From an uncultured Prevotellaceae bacterium (GTDB lineage: Bacteria > Bacteroidota > Bacteroidia > Bacteroidales > Bacteroidaceae), in contig CAMVLT010000029.1 of assembly GCA_947168395.1 (NCBI GenBank), positions 1-42,707 on the forward strand: a DNA stretch of 42,707 bases, written 5' to 3'. The notes under the pieces are model-generated. The model did no database searches. It worked only from the letters and a program-made list of their open reading frames with translations, and was not told where the DNA came from. A program made the translations under genes and the position numbers. The stretch's first letter is position 1, and each line of letters opens with the position of its first letter. This document shows, in pieces, positions 31,621-39,581 of the stretch.

Positions 31621-32373
31621 ATGACAGCGACAGAGGCGATATTGAACTATGCAACCATGCAAGGAAGGACTTTCCATCGGAAAGACCTTCTGCTTGATGT
31701 CGCTCGTCGGAAAGAGGATATCAGGGTAGAGGCCATTGATTTGCAAATCAATCGTCTTATTGCTTCTGGGATGCTGCGTCGAGTAGGACATGGGGAATAT
31801 GAACTAACCGACAACAGCTTGCCGGAGTTCGTCTATCGGCCATCAGAAGCTGAGAAAGAAATCTATGGCAAACTCAAACGGCAATTTCCATTTCTCGATT
31901 TCTGCATCTGGAGTCCGAAGGTGCTGGCTTCATTCATGCTCCATGTTCCAAATATAGGCTATACCTTTGTTGATGTCGAAAAGGACGGTATGGAGTCAGT
32001 CTTTAACGCCTTACAGGGAATGGAGCTAAACAGAAACATTCTCCTTTCGCCGTCACTCATGGACTGCGACCGTTATCTGACGGGCACGGATGCTATTGTC
32101 GTCCGTCAGCTGATAGGTCAGTCGCCGTTGACGGAAGTCGATGGTTGCACCGTACCACGTATCGAGAAAATCATGGTTGATGCCATTGGCGACAATGAAC
32201 TCTTTTTCGCCAGTGGCTCAGAGATATATAATATATTTGAATACGCGCGTGAAAGGAACCATGTCAACATGAGCAAACTATTGAGATACGCCTCTCGCCG
32301 TAACCGTAAAACAAAAGTAGAACAAATCATAAACAGCATAGACAATGATAAATCCAAGAAGCAGATCCCTTGA
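31621..32373 (+). CDS. AbiEi-like antitoxin/regulator (type IV TA; 250 aa)
   Basis: The N terminus is a winged helix-turn-helix (TFHRKDLLLDVARRKEDIRVEAIDLQINRLIASGMLRRVGHGEYEL), followed by an AbiEi-type C-terminal domain (ASFMLHVPNIGYTFVDVEKDG). In AbiE systems the antitoxin represses its own promoter and counters the toxin without direct contact. The gene overlaps the toxin by 29 bases, the usual coupled order antitoxin-toxin. Promoter at 31570. It is probable cargo of the mobile element, giving phage defence or stabilising the element. A shorter, more diverged antitoxin of the DUF6577 kind is an alternative label. Confidence 0.8.
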   Translation: MTATEAILNYATMQGRTFHRKDLLLDVARRKEDIRVEAIDLQINRLIASGMLRRVGHGEYELTDNSLPEFVYRPSEAEKEIYGKLKRQFPFLDFCIWSPKVLASFMLHVPNIGYTFVDVEKDGMESVFNALQGMELNRNILLSPSLMDCDRYLTGTDAIVVRQLIGQSPLTEVDGCTVPRIEKIMVDAIGDNELFFASGSEIYNIFEYARERNHVNMSKLLRYASRRNRKTKVEQIINSIDNDKSKKQIP

Positions 32374-33409
32374 ATGGATAACGGAGGTAGCTCAGAAGAT
32401 GGGTGTTCGCGATAAGGCATTAATGGAGAAAACCATCCGGGCTTTCTCGTTGTTAGAGGCTCTGGCCCGTTCTGGCTGTCCTTTCCTTTTCAAAGGCGGT
32501 AGTTCATTGATGCTTCACCTGAATACCAGCAAACGTCTGTCCATAGATATAGATATTATCTGCCCACCAGGCACCGTCATCGAGGATTACCTCGGCAAAT
32601 ATGCTGAGGAATACGGATTTGGTAAAGTGGAACTGGTTGAGCGAATCTCGCGCACCGATGTTCCCAAAAAGCATGCCAAATTCTACTATGAGGTGAGCTA
32701 TCCCGGCAATGGCGGTCAAGATAAGATCTTGCTCGACGTTCTCTTTGAGGAAACGCACTACTCCAAAGTTGTTTCTCTACCCATCCAAAGCCCGCTACTA
32801 CTTACCGAGGAACCTCTGGTTATGGTAAACCTCCCAAGTCACGAAGATTTGCTTGGCGATAAACTGACAGCTTTTGCTCCTCACACTACAGGCATTCCAT
32901 TCTTCAAAGGTGAGAAGAAGTGTACGATGGAGATTATCAAACAACTCTTTGATGTGGCATCATTGTTTGACATCACTGAAAACCTCTCTGTCACGAGGAG
33001 CACCTTCACGAAGTTTGCTGTCATTGAATTAGAGTATCGTCACCTGCCGACAGACAACATCCAGCAGGTTCTTGATGACATCTACCATACCGCTCTATGC
33101 ATAAGTATGCGTGGCGTGGAGAGTCCTGACGAATTCAAGTTGTTGCAGGATGGCATCATCCGTATTGGGAACTTCATTCACAGCGAGAAATATACCCTCG
33201 ACTCTGCCATCATCAATGCCGCCAAAGCCGCTTATCTCAGCAAGCTTTTGGAATACGACATAAATGAGGTGCATCATTATGACCCTGACAAATTGGGCGA
33301 TTTGGCGGCACAAACCATTCAGCAGCCGCTTCCCACAAAGCTAAACAAACTAAAGAAGACCCATCCAGAGGCCTTCTTCTATTGGAATGCAATACAGTCT
33401 GTTCTATAA
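32345..33409 (+). CDS. AbiEii-type nucleotidyltransferase toxin (354 aa)
   Basis: The nucleotidyltransferase core is visible: FLFKGGSSLMLHL (KGGSS at 50-54) followed by RLSIDIDI (66-71), matching the GS-x10-DxD metal site of AbiEii/AbiGii toxins. Further family segments include LLGDKLTAFAPHTTG. Toxins of this kind transfer nucleotides to tRNA or other targets and arrest growth. It overlaps the antitoxin gene by 29 bases. Length is a little above the 300 or so common for AbiEii. Confidence 0.88.
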   Translation: MINPRSRSLEWITEVAQKMGVRDKALMEKTIRAFSLLEALARSGCPFLFKGGSSLMLHLNTSKRLSIDIDIICPPGTVIEDYLGKYAEEYGFGKVELVERISRTDVPKKHAKFYYEVSYPGNGGQDKILLDVLFEETHYSKVVSLPIQSPLLLTEEPLVMVNLPSHEDLLGDKLTAFAPHTTGIPFFKGEKKCTMEIIKQLFDVASLFDITENLSVTRSTFTKFAVIELEYRHLPTDNIQQVLDDIYHTALCISMRGVESPDEFKLLQDGIIRIGNFIHSEKYTLDSAIINAAKAAYLSKLLEYDINEVHHYDPDKLGDLAAQTIQQPLPTKLNKLKKTHPEAFFYWNAIQSVL

Positions 33410-33427
33410 GCGGTATTCCTAAGTTCC

Positions 33428-34072
33428 TTATTTCTTGTTCTGATCCTTAGGGGTAACTGTAATCTTGATGATACGTTCTTCCTCAGGCAGTTCCAGTTGC
33501 TGCATGAGGAACTTTTTGTATTGTTCTGATGTGAATTGCATTTGATAAATTGGTTGTATTGGGGTCATTTTACTTTGTATTTCCTCAATGAGATCTGCGG
33601 CAGATGTCGCTTTTTTAACAACGCAGAACTCTTCAAAGAAATTGTATTTTAGCAGGTTGGATATGACGACTAGTTTGCCCGTATCTAAATCTGCTCTTTT
33701 CAATAATCGGCTCACTTCGGGTTGCTTTACTCCTAATTGATGGGCAAACTCGGATTGGGTCATTTTTGATTCTTTCAACTGCCTTTCGATAGACGAACCT
33801 ATGTGAACAGTTGGCCATCGACGGCCCTCTTCACCTGAATGGCCGTCTTCCCGTCCACAGAATTCTTCAAAGAAATTGTAGTCCAGCTTTTCGCATATAA
33901 CTTGAAGCTTGGAAGTGTCCATCGTTTCTTTTTTCAGGATTCTGCTTGCATTTGACTGAGGCATTTGCATCCTTCTGGCAAATTCTGCCTTTGATATGTG
34001 CATTGTTTCCATTCGGCTCTCGATAAGGGAACCGATATTGATATCTACGGGAAAATTGCCACTTATAACCAT
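33428..34072 (-). CDS. transcriptional regulator with two XRE-type HTH domains in tandem (214 aa)
   Basis: Two similar helix-turn-helix units follow one another: residues 11-72 (IGSLIESRMETMHISKAEFA...YNFFEEFC) and 90-150 (IGSSIERQLKESKMTQSEFA...YNFFEEFC). Both end in the same FFEEFC. A C-terminal helical part (151-214) may mediate dimerisation. The duplication within one chain would let a monomer read a palindrome or two sites. ATG 34072 is chosen over TTG 34105, which would overlap the divergent promoter region. It is divergent from the excisionase-parA-primase genes and likely controls them. Confidence 0.85.
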   Translation of the reverse strand: MVISGNFPVDINIGSLIESRMETMHISKAEFARRMQMPQSNASRILKKETMDTSKLQVICEKLDYNFFEEFCGREDGHSGEEGRRWPTVHIGSSIERQLKESKMTQSEFAHQLGVKQPEVSRLLKRADLDTGKLVVISNLLKYNFFEEFCVVKKATSAADLIEEIQSKMTPIQPIYQMQFTSEQYKKFLMQQLELPEEERIIKITVTPKDQNKK

Positions 34073-34108
34073 AATATAGTTAAATAAACTTAATTTGAAT
34101 ACCAAAAA

Positions 34109-34165
34109 CTTGTCAGTTATGGTATATTTGATTAACTTTGCACTCGAATTTGAGAATCATTCTCA
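34109..34165 (+). promoter_or_regulatory. promoter and palindromic operator of the excisionase-like gene
   Basis: CTTG (34109-34112), 20 bases, TAACTTTG (34133-34140), then at 34151-34165 the perfect palindrome TGAGAAT-C-ATTCTCA just after the expected transcription start. This is a suitable repressor site, most simply for the divergent double-HTH regulator. Confidence 0.72.
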
Positions 34166-34238
34166 GGATTAAGCGCTGAATTTCGGTGCAAATATAATAA
34201 AATAATTCGAATATAACAAATTTAATAATAAAAAATAT

Positions 34239-34628
34239 ATGAGAACTGATAATTTAATTGAAAAGTCTACAATGACTTCAGGAGTGGCAGATAACAATTC
34301 TGCTTTGTTCGCTGATTTGTATGCAAATCGGCTGGTGTCTCAAATTAAGAATTCTGGTGATCGCATCGATTTGACCTTTACGGGCGAAGGTGCTTTGGCG
34401 TTTGCAAGAGCACTTGTGAAGTACGTTGATGAAAGGGAACCAAGAGTCGTGCAACAGGAGGAAGAGGATTCCCTCATGCCTAAGCAGGAGGTGATGTCGA
34501 AGCTTGGTGTAACACATGCGACGCTTTGGAATTGGGCGAACAAGAACTACCTCGTACCAGTAAAAGTTGGTCGGAAAGTGTTTTATCACAAGGCTGACAT
34601 TGACCGTCTTTGTGAAAGCAAGAAGTAA
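34239..34628 (+). CDS. excisionase-like HTH protein (129 aa)
   Basis: The C-terminal 50 residues are a MerR-like winged helix of the excisionase/HTH_17 type (PKQEVMSKLGVTHATLWNWANKNYLVPVKVGRKVFYHKADIDRL). The N-terminal part is helical and less defined. Proteins of this kind in Bacteroidota mobile elements act as recombination directionality factors or regulators. It is followed after 75 bases by parA and may share its transcript; a small dyad CCTCA-TTG-TGAGG lies between them (34639-34651). Confidence 0.85.
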   Translation: MRTDNLIEKSTMTSGVADNNSALFADLYANRLVSQIKNSGDRIDLTFTGEGALAFARALVKYVDEREPRVVQQEEEDSLMPKQEVMSKLGVTHATLWNWANKNYLVPVKVGRKVFYHKADIDRLCESKK

Positions 34629-34703
34629 GAGTAATGTCCTCATTGTGAGGGCTATACTCGTAATAACATAATATAAAATCATAATTCAAATATATTATAT
34701 AAG

Positions 34704-35354
34704 ATGAGTAAAGTTGTACTGTTTTCGAATATCAAGGGTGGTGTTGGTAAGACCACGTTATGCGCCCATTTTTCTGAGTACCTGAACGAAAAGGGCATGT
34801 CGGTGAGTGCTGCGGATGCAGATATCCAGGCATCGTTGACCAGACACCGCGAGCGTGAGATAGAAGCAGACCCGGAACATGCTGTATCATGGGAGATCGT
34901 AAAGCTCAATACACTCGATGCCGGCAAGTTGAAGGCTGACATGAAGAAGCTTCGACAGAAAGATGGCATCGTGGTGATTGACTGTCCGGGTAACCTCAAC
35001 GACAACAACCTCGCCATCATCTACTCACAGGCTGACCTTATCGTGGTTCCAATGGCCTACGATGTTGACACCATCGACGCGACGGGCATCTTTGTTTCCG
35101 TCATCGGCAAGATGACATCTGCCCGTCTGGTGTTCCTGCCTAACCGCATCAACACTACGGAAGGCAAGGCGCATGAGAAGGAGATGCGCGAAGAGACCAT
35201 TTCCATTCTTGGCAAACTCGGTACTGTCACGCCGAGAATCAAGCAGAGCGTAGTCATCAAGCGATACTCCACCCTCTATCCGCTCGACAAATACCAGTAC
35301 GCTGCCGTTGAGCATGCTTTCGACCGAATCATAGAAGAAATCAATAAGTTGTAA
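34704..35354 (+). CDS. parA: ParA-family ATPase (216 aa)
   Basis: It has a deviant Walker A motif KGGVGKTT (11-18), a Walker A' aspartate in ADADIQAS and Walker B VVIDCPG. Such ATPases segregate plasmids or position DNA cargo. It is followed within 6 bases by a small gene at 35360 that could be its partner. The presence of ParA suggests a plasmid-like, replicating form of the element. Confidence 0.92.
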   Translation: MSKVVLFSNIKGGVGKTTLCAHFSEYLNEKGMSVSAADADIQASLTRHREREIEADPEHAVSWEIVKLNTLDAGKLKADMKKLRQKDGIVVIDCPGNLNDNNLAIIYSQADLIVVPMAYDVDTIDATGIFVSVIGKMTSARLVFLPNRINTTEGKAHEKEMREETISILGKLGTVTPRIKQSVVIKRYSTLYPLDKYQYAAVEHAFDRIIEEINKL

Positions 35355-35359
35355 GAGTT

Positions 35360-35731
35360 ATGACAAAGAAAGAGAATAAACCAGTTAACCCATTCTTCTC
35401 AAAGAGTGGTGGGGACATCAGTCTGGCAGAAAGTGTAATGTCAGTTGTTGCTGATAGCTCGGCACACGCAGAGCCTCTTGAAGGCACTGTGAATAGTGGT
35501 AACGAAGGAAACTACAGCAAGGCCAGGGAGTGGAAGAAGTTCATGACGCTGCTCGACGACTATACAGGCGTGAAGGGGCAAGGTGCTGCCGTCTGGATTC
35601 CCACCGAGGTGAAGAAGCAGATAGAATTCATCCGCGCTAATGCAAAGGCGAACATCCCCATCCGTGCCATTGCCGCAGCGATGATTATGGCCTTTATAGC
35701 CGAGCACCGCAGGGAGTTGCAGGGTCTATAG
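35360..35731 (+). CDS. small ParA-linked protein (123 aa)
   Basis: The first 60 residues are polar and probably disordered. The C-terminal half (VKGQGAAVWIPTEVKKQIEFIRANAKANIPIRAIAAAMIMAFIAEHR) resembles a ribbon-helix-helix or DUF3408-type DNA-binding module, as found beside ParA in Bacteroidota conjugative and mobilizable elements. It may act as the centromere-binding partner of ParA. The gene follows parA by 5 bases. Assignment is from context and pattern. Confidence 0.7.
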   Translation: MTKKENKPVNPFFSKSGGDISLAESVMSVVADSSAHAEPLEGTVNSGNEGNYSKAREWKKFMTLLDDYTGVKGQGAAVWIPTEVKKQIEFIRANAKANIPIRAIAAAMIMAFIAEHRRELQGL

Positions 35732-35787
35732 CCTCTCAGCCCCGTTATATACTTATATTATACGATTATATAATACAATTATTGAAC

Positions 35788-38700
35788 ATGATTGATAAGA
35801 AATACATTGATTTGATCCTCGACACGGTGGATCTTCAGGAGGTGGTCTCAGACTATGGGATTGCGTTGAAGGTGAAAGGTCATCGTGCCTGGGGATGCTG
35901 CCCATTCCACAACGAGAAGACCGCTTCGTTCTGCGTCGATACCGCCAAGAACCTTTGGTTCTGCCACGGTGCCTGTCATGAGGGCGGCAACGTGATTACC
36001 TTCGTCATGAAGATGGAGAACCTGCCCTTTCCTCTTGCCGTCAGGAAGCTGCTGAAGGAAAAGAAGAACATCTCGCTGACTGAAAATGAACTCCAGTCCA
36101 CGCCGGAGGAAGAGGAGAAATACAAGAAGAAGGAGTCCATGCGCATCATCAACGCGAAGTTGTGCGCTTTCTTCTTCGAGGAGATTCAGAAGGACACGCC
36201 CGTCGCCAAGTTGGCGAGGGAATACATGCTTGGCCGCTGGAATGAGGAATACTGCCATGAGCAGCAGATAGGCTTCGCTCCTGACGACTGGACATCAGTG
36301 GTCGATTTCGCTACCAAGGCAGGACTGAGCCTTGACCTGATGCAGGAGATGGGCATCCTGAAGATGAGCGAGAAGACCGCCAAGCTGTACTGCGTCTATA
36401 AGAACCGCCTCATGATTCCTATCCGCGACCGCTATTCCAATATCGAGGGCTTCACGGCAAGAGCTTTGGATGACAAGGCAGAGCGCAAGTACATCAACTC
36501 TTCTGACAGCATTCTCTACAACAAGTCTGAGTCCATCTTTGGCATAGATGCAGCCGTCAAAGCCGCACGACAGGAAGAAAAACTCTATCTGGTGGAGGGT
36601 GGCCCCGATGTGGTCAAGCTCCAGTCTCTTGGCATTCATAATACTATTGCCTCGTTAGGTGCAGGATGGACGAAGGAACAGTTCCAGATGCTGAAGGACT
36701 ACCGCTTGAAGAGTTGTACGCTCTGCTTCATTCCCGATTCTGACCTGCCGAAAGAAGGCGAGACCTTGGGCGCAGGATTCAAGAACGTGCTGCGAAACGG
36801 CGCCATCGCCATACTGCAGGGCTTTACGGTCAGCGTGAAAGAGATTCCCAACGACATTCATGCAGAACATGCGAAGAAGCTCGACCCGGATGAGTTCATC
36901 AACGACAGATCTGACCTCTCAGGACTACAGGAAAAGGAGTTCATCGTCTGGTTCTTCTCCAAGAAACTGAATAAGGAGGGTACGACAGAAGAGAAACAGA
37001 AGGTGGTGGAGGAAGTCTGCGACTTGCTCCTTCATATCAAGAATGAGGATGTGAAGGAACAGTACATCACCCAACTCTCCAAGATTGACGGCTCCAAGGC
37101 CTTGTGGCATCAGGCTCTCAACTCTGCCAAGGTTCGTGAACAGCAGCGTCGTTCCGAGAAGAACAAGGAAAGCGGTATCGACATGCTCCGTTCCTTTGGC
37201 TTCACGGTGCAGCATGGTTGCTACTATGGCTGTGACAAGCATGGCGACGAGGTGCAGCTGTCAAACTTTACCTTGAAACCGTTGTACCACATCAAAGATG
37301 ATATTCAGCCTGTGCGACTGTTTGAAATCAACAACACAGACCCGTCAACTCCTCCTGAAATCATAGAGTTGGATATGGAAGCGATAACCTCGGCAAAGAC
37401 ATTCAGAAAGAAGCTGCTGGGTATCGGCAATTACACTTGGCTGGCTGGCGAGGAAGCCTTGATCCAACTGCAGAGATACCTGGCACAGGTGACGGAGACA
37501 GCCGTTGAAATCAAACAACTGGGCTGGCAGAAACAGGGCTTCTACTGCTTTTGTAATGGCGCATACGAGGATGGAGAGTGGCATGAGGTCGATGGTTATG
37601 GTATTGTAAGGCTGAACTCAGGCAACTACTATCTCCCTGCCATGTCGAGCATCTACAGGAATAGTGTGGAGTTGTTTGCCAACGAGAGAAAGTTCCGCCA
37701 CAAGCCTCATACCAACATTTCACTCCACGACTATTTCCAGAAGATGGTGCAGGTTCATGGCGACAATGCGATGGTGGGCCTTTGCTTCTATATGGCGACG
37801 CTTTTCCGCGACATTGTAAGAACCAAGGCACGCTGTTTCCCCATCCTTGACCTCTTCGGGCCAAAGGGTTCCGGTAAGACCGAACTGGGTCATTCGCTCA
37901 TGTCATTCTTCATCAGCGAGAACGACCCTCAGAGCATCGTTTCCGACTCTCTTCCTGCACTGTCTGATGCGGTGTCGAGCTATAGCAATGCACTCGTCCA
38001 GATTGATGAGTATTCCAACAACATCGACATCAAGAGGATTGAGTGGCTGAAAGGCTTGTGGGCTGGTATCGGTAGGAGCAAGATGAATCTCGACAAGAAA
38101 GAGCGTGAACAGGCCAGGGTGGATAGTGGGGTGATCATCACTGGTCAAGAGATGCCCACTGCTGACATTGCACTATTCACCCGCCTGATCTATCTGACCT
38201 ATGACCGGCAGCACCACACCCAGGAAGAGCGCGAACGCTGGAAAGATCTGGTTCACTACCGCCTGATGGGTGCCACGCATATCACTTTGGAAATCCTGTC
38301 ACACCGCGACAAGTTCGAAGCCTGTTTCGATGAAGCATGGAAGAAGGCCGAGGTTGACCTGTCCTATCGTCTGAAGGGCTATGATGTCATGGACCGTATC
38401 GAGCGCAACTGGTATGTTCCGTTGTCTGCCTACCTCGCTTTGGAGGACGTAATAAAGATTCCTTTCCGTTACGAAGCGCTCTTGGACTTCTGCGTGAAGT
38501 GCGTGATTCGTCAGAACGACTTGTGCTCCAAGACCGATGAAGTGTCCGGCTTCTGGCGTATCATCAGCAGCGCACAGCAGAAAGGAACCATCATGAACGG
38601 CCAGCACTATGTCATCAAGGGGAAGAAGAGCATCAAGACCAATGCGCAGAAGGAGGCTATTGAGTTTGGCGATGTCAGACAGATACTGATGATCCGAAAG

Positions 38701-39069
38701 GACATCATGCTCACCACCTACCGCGAACTCGGAAAGAAGATGGACGAGAAGCTGCTGTCAACAGAGTCTATGCTCCACTACCTCCAGATTTCGACTGAGT
38801 ATCTTGGCGTGTCCTATGCCCCTGAACGGTTCAAGAAATTCAACTCCAACGGTCAGCCCATGCAGGAACCTATCATGGAAGGGTGCAACATCAAGGGCTA
38901 CAGAACCATCTACGAGCAAGACCGCCCTCTGTGCTTCGACTATAAGATGGTGAGCGAGAAGTTCGGCATCAACCTTGACTCGTGTGTGGACTCCGGCGAT
39001 GAGAAGCCTGCCGATCCTGTAGAGGCAGAAATTCCCTTTGGGAAACCGACGGACGACTTACCTTTCTGA
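35788..39069 (+). CDS. primase-helicase with CHC2 zinc finger (1093 aa)
   Basis: The N terminus is a DnaG-type CHC2 zinc-binding domain (GCCPFHNEKTASFCV and FCHGACHEGGNVITFVM, cysteines near 37-63). A Toprim domain follows with LYLVEGGPDV (Glu270), and SCTLCFIPDSDLP as the acidic pair. A C-terminal AAA-type helicase part has Walker A GPKGSGKT (691-698) and ALVQIDEYSNN as Walker B. Such fused proteins start replication of plasmids and mobile elements. ATG 35788 is preferred to TTG 35782. An acidic tail rich in Pro/Asp ends with DDLPF, typical of a single-strand binding protein or clamp-binding peptide. Confidence 0.9.
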   Translation: MIDKKYIDLILDTVDLQEVVSDYGIALKVKGHRAWGCCPFHNEKTASFCVDTAKNLWFCHGACHEGGNVITFVMKMENLPFPLAVRKLLKEKKNISLTENELQSTPEEEEKYKKKESMRIINAKLCAFFFEEIQKDTPVAKLAREYMLGRWNEEYCHEQQIGFAPDDWTSVVDFATKAGLSLDLMQEMGILKMSEKTAKLYCVYKNRLMIPIRDRYSNIEGFTARALDDKAERKYINSSDSILYNKSESIFGIDAAVKAARQEEKLYLVEGGPDVVKLQSLGIHNTIASLGAGWTKEQFQMLKDYRLKSCTLCFIPDSDLPKEGETLGAGFKNVLRNGAIAILQGFTVSVKEIPNDIHAEHAKKLDPDEFINDRSDLSGLQEKEFIVWFFSKKLNKEGTTEEKQKVVEEVCDLLLHIKNEDVKEQYITQLSKIDGSKALWHQALNSAKVREQQRRSEKNKESGIDMLRSFGFTVQHGCYYGCDKHGDEVQLSNFTLKPLYHIKDDIQPVRLFEINNTDPSTPPEIIELDMEAITSAKTFRKKLLGIGNYTWLAGEEALIQLQRYLAQVTETAVEIKQLGWQKQGFYCFCNGAYEDGEWHEVDGYGIVRLNSGNYYLPAMSSIYRNSVELFANERKFRHKPHTNISLHDYFQKMVQVHGDNAMVGLCFYMATLFRDIVRTKARCFPILDLFGPKGSGKTELGHSLMSFFISENDPQSIVSDSLPALSDAVSSYSNALVQIDEYSNNIDIKRIEWLKGLWAGIGRSKMNLDKKEREQARVDSGVIITGQEMPTADIALFTRLIYLTYDRQHHTQEERERWKDLVHYRLMGATHITLEILSHRDKFEACFDEAWKKAEVDLSYRLKGYDVMDRIERNWYVPLSAYLALEDVIKIPFRYEALLDFCVKCVIRQNDLCSKTDEVSGFWRIISSAQQKGTIMNGQHYVIKGKKSIKTNAQKEAIEFGDVRQILMIRKDIMLTTYRELGKKMDEKLLSTESMLHYLQISTEYLGVSYAPERFKKFNSNGQPMQEPIMEGCNIKGYRTIYEQDRPLCFDYKMVSEKFGINLDSCVDSGDEKPADPVEAEIPFGKPTDDLPF

Positions 39070-39101
39070 CAATTGCAAATTTGAAGAGGTACGAATATGG
39101 A

Positions 39102-39343
39102 TGTAGCAAATGTAGCAAAATGTGCATTGCAGATAATCAGACACTTATCTACATTTTCAGATGTAACAAGATGGTGTCAATCTGTAGCAACGGGAAAGGC
39201 AGTTGTCTGTTCTTGTAGTAGTATGGTAGCAATTCTGAGCAATCTATCTATTCCCTTTATTACTGATAGAAATAAGGAGATGCTGAGAACCAGCAGGTTG
39301 CATCCCACAGCCTTTGCTGCATCGGTTTGCTACAATTGCTACA
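39102..39343. repeat. iteron-like repeats, possible replication origin
   Basis: TGTAGCAAA occurs twice in tandem (39102-39119), and its inverse TTTGCTACA, ATTGCTACA occurs in tandem 206 bases downstream (39326-39343). Between them are variants TGTAACAAG (39162), TGTAGCAA (39183) and GGTAGCAATT (39226). The stretch has no convincing gene. Tandem iterons beside a primase gene fit an origin or a partition site. Confidence 0.6.
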
Positions 39344-39487
39344 GCACTATTTACGGGCAGGCTTACAGCCTTTATCGCTCTCGTCCATTTGCTTACGGCA
39401 GGGATTCAATGATGAATCCACAACATATTAGGGGTCATAATGTCAATGCTGCCATATCACCCCAATATGCCGAAGGCTCGTCAGCCC

Positions 39488-39543
39488 TCGGGACCCGACC
39501 AGGAGTGACCCTCTCCTGGACCTCCGCTCAGGGGTCTGCCCCT
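39488..39543. other. candidate oriT: three adjoining hairpins before the relaxase gene
   Basis: TCGGG-A-CCCGA (39488-39498), CCAGGAG / CTCCTGG (39499-39519, 7-base loop) and AGGGG-TCTG-CCCCT (39530-39542) lie in direct succession 40-90 bases before the start of mob. MobV-type relaxases nick next to such hairpins. The nick site itself cannot be seen. Confidence 0.55.
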
Positions 39544-39581
39544 AAGTACCCCACAATCATGAACATCAATTGATTTCGACT

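Noticed and set aside
39097..39573. 158-codon ORF between primase and relaxase
   Set aside because: It spans the iteron-like repeats and the oriT-like hairpins, has an irregular composition with many Ser/Cys and no domain; more likely non-coding.
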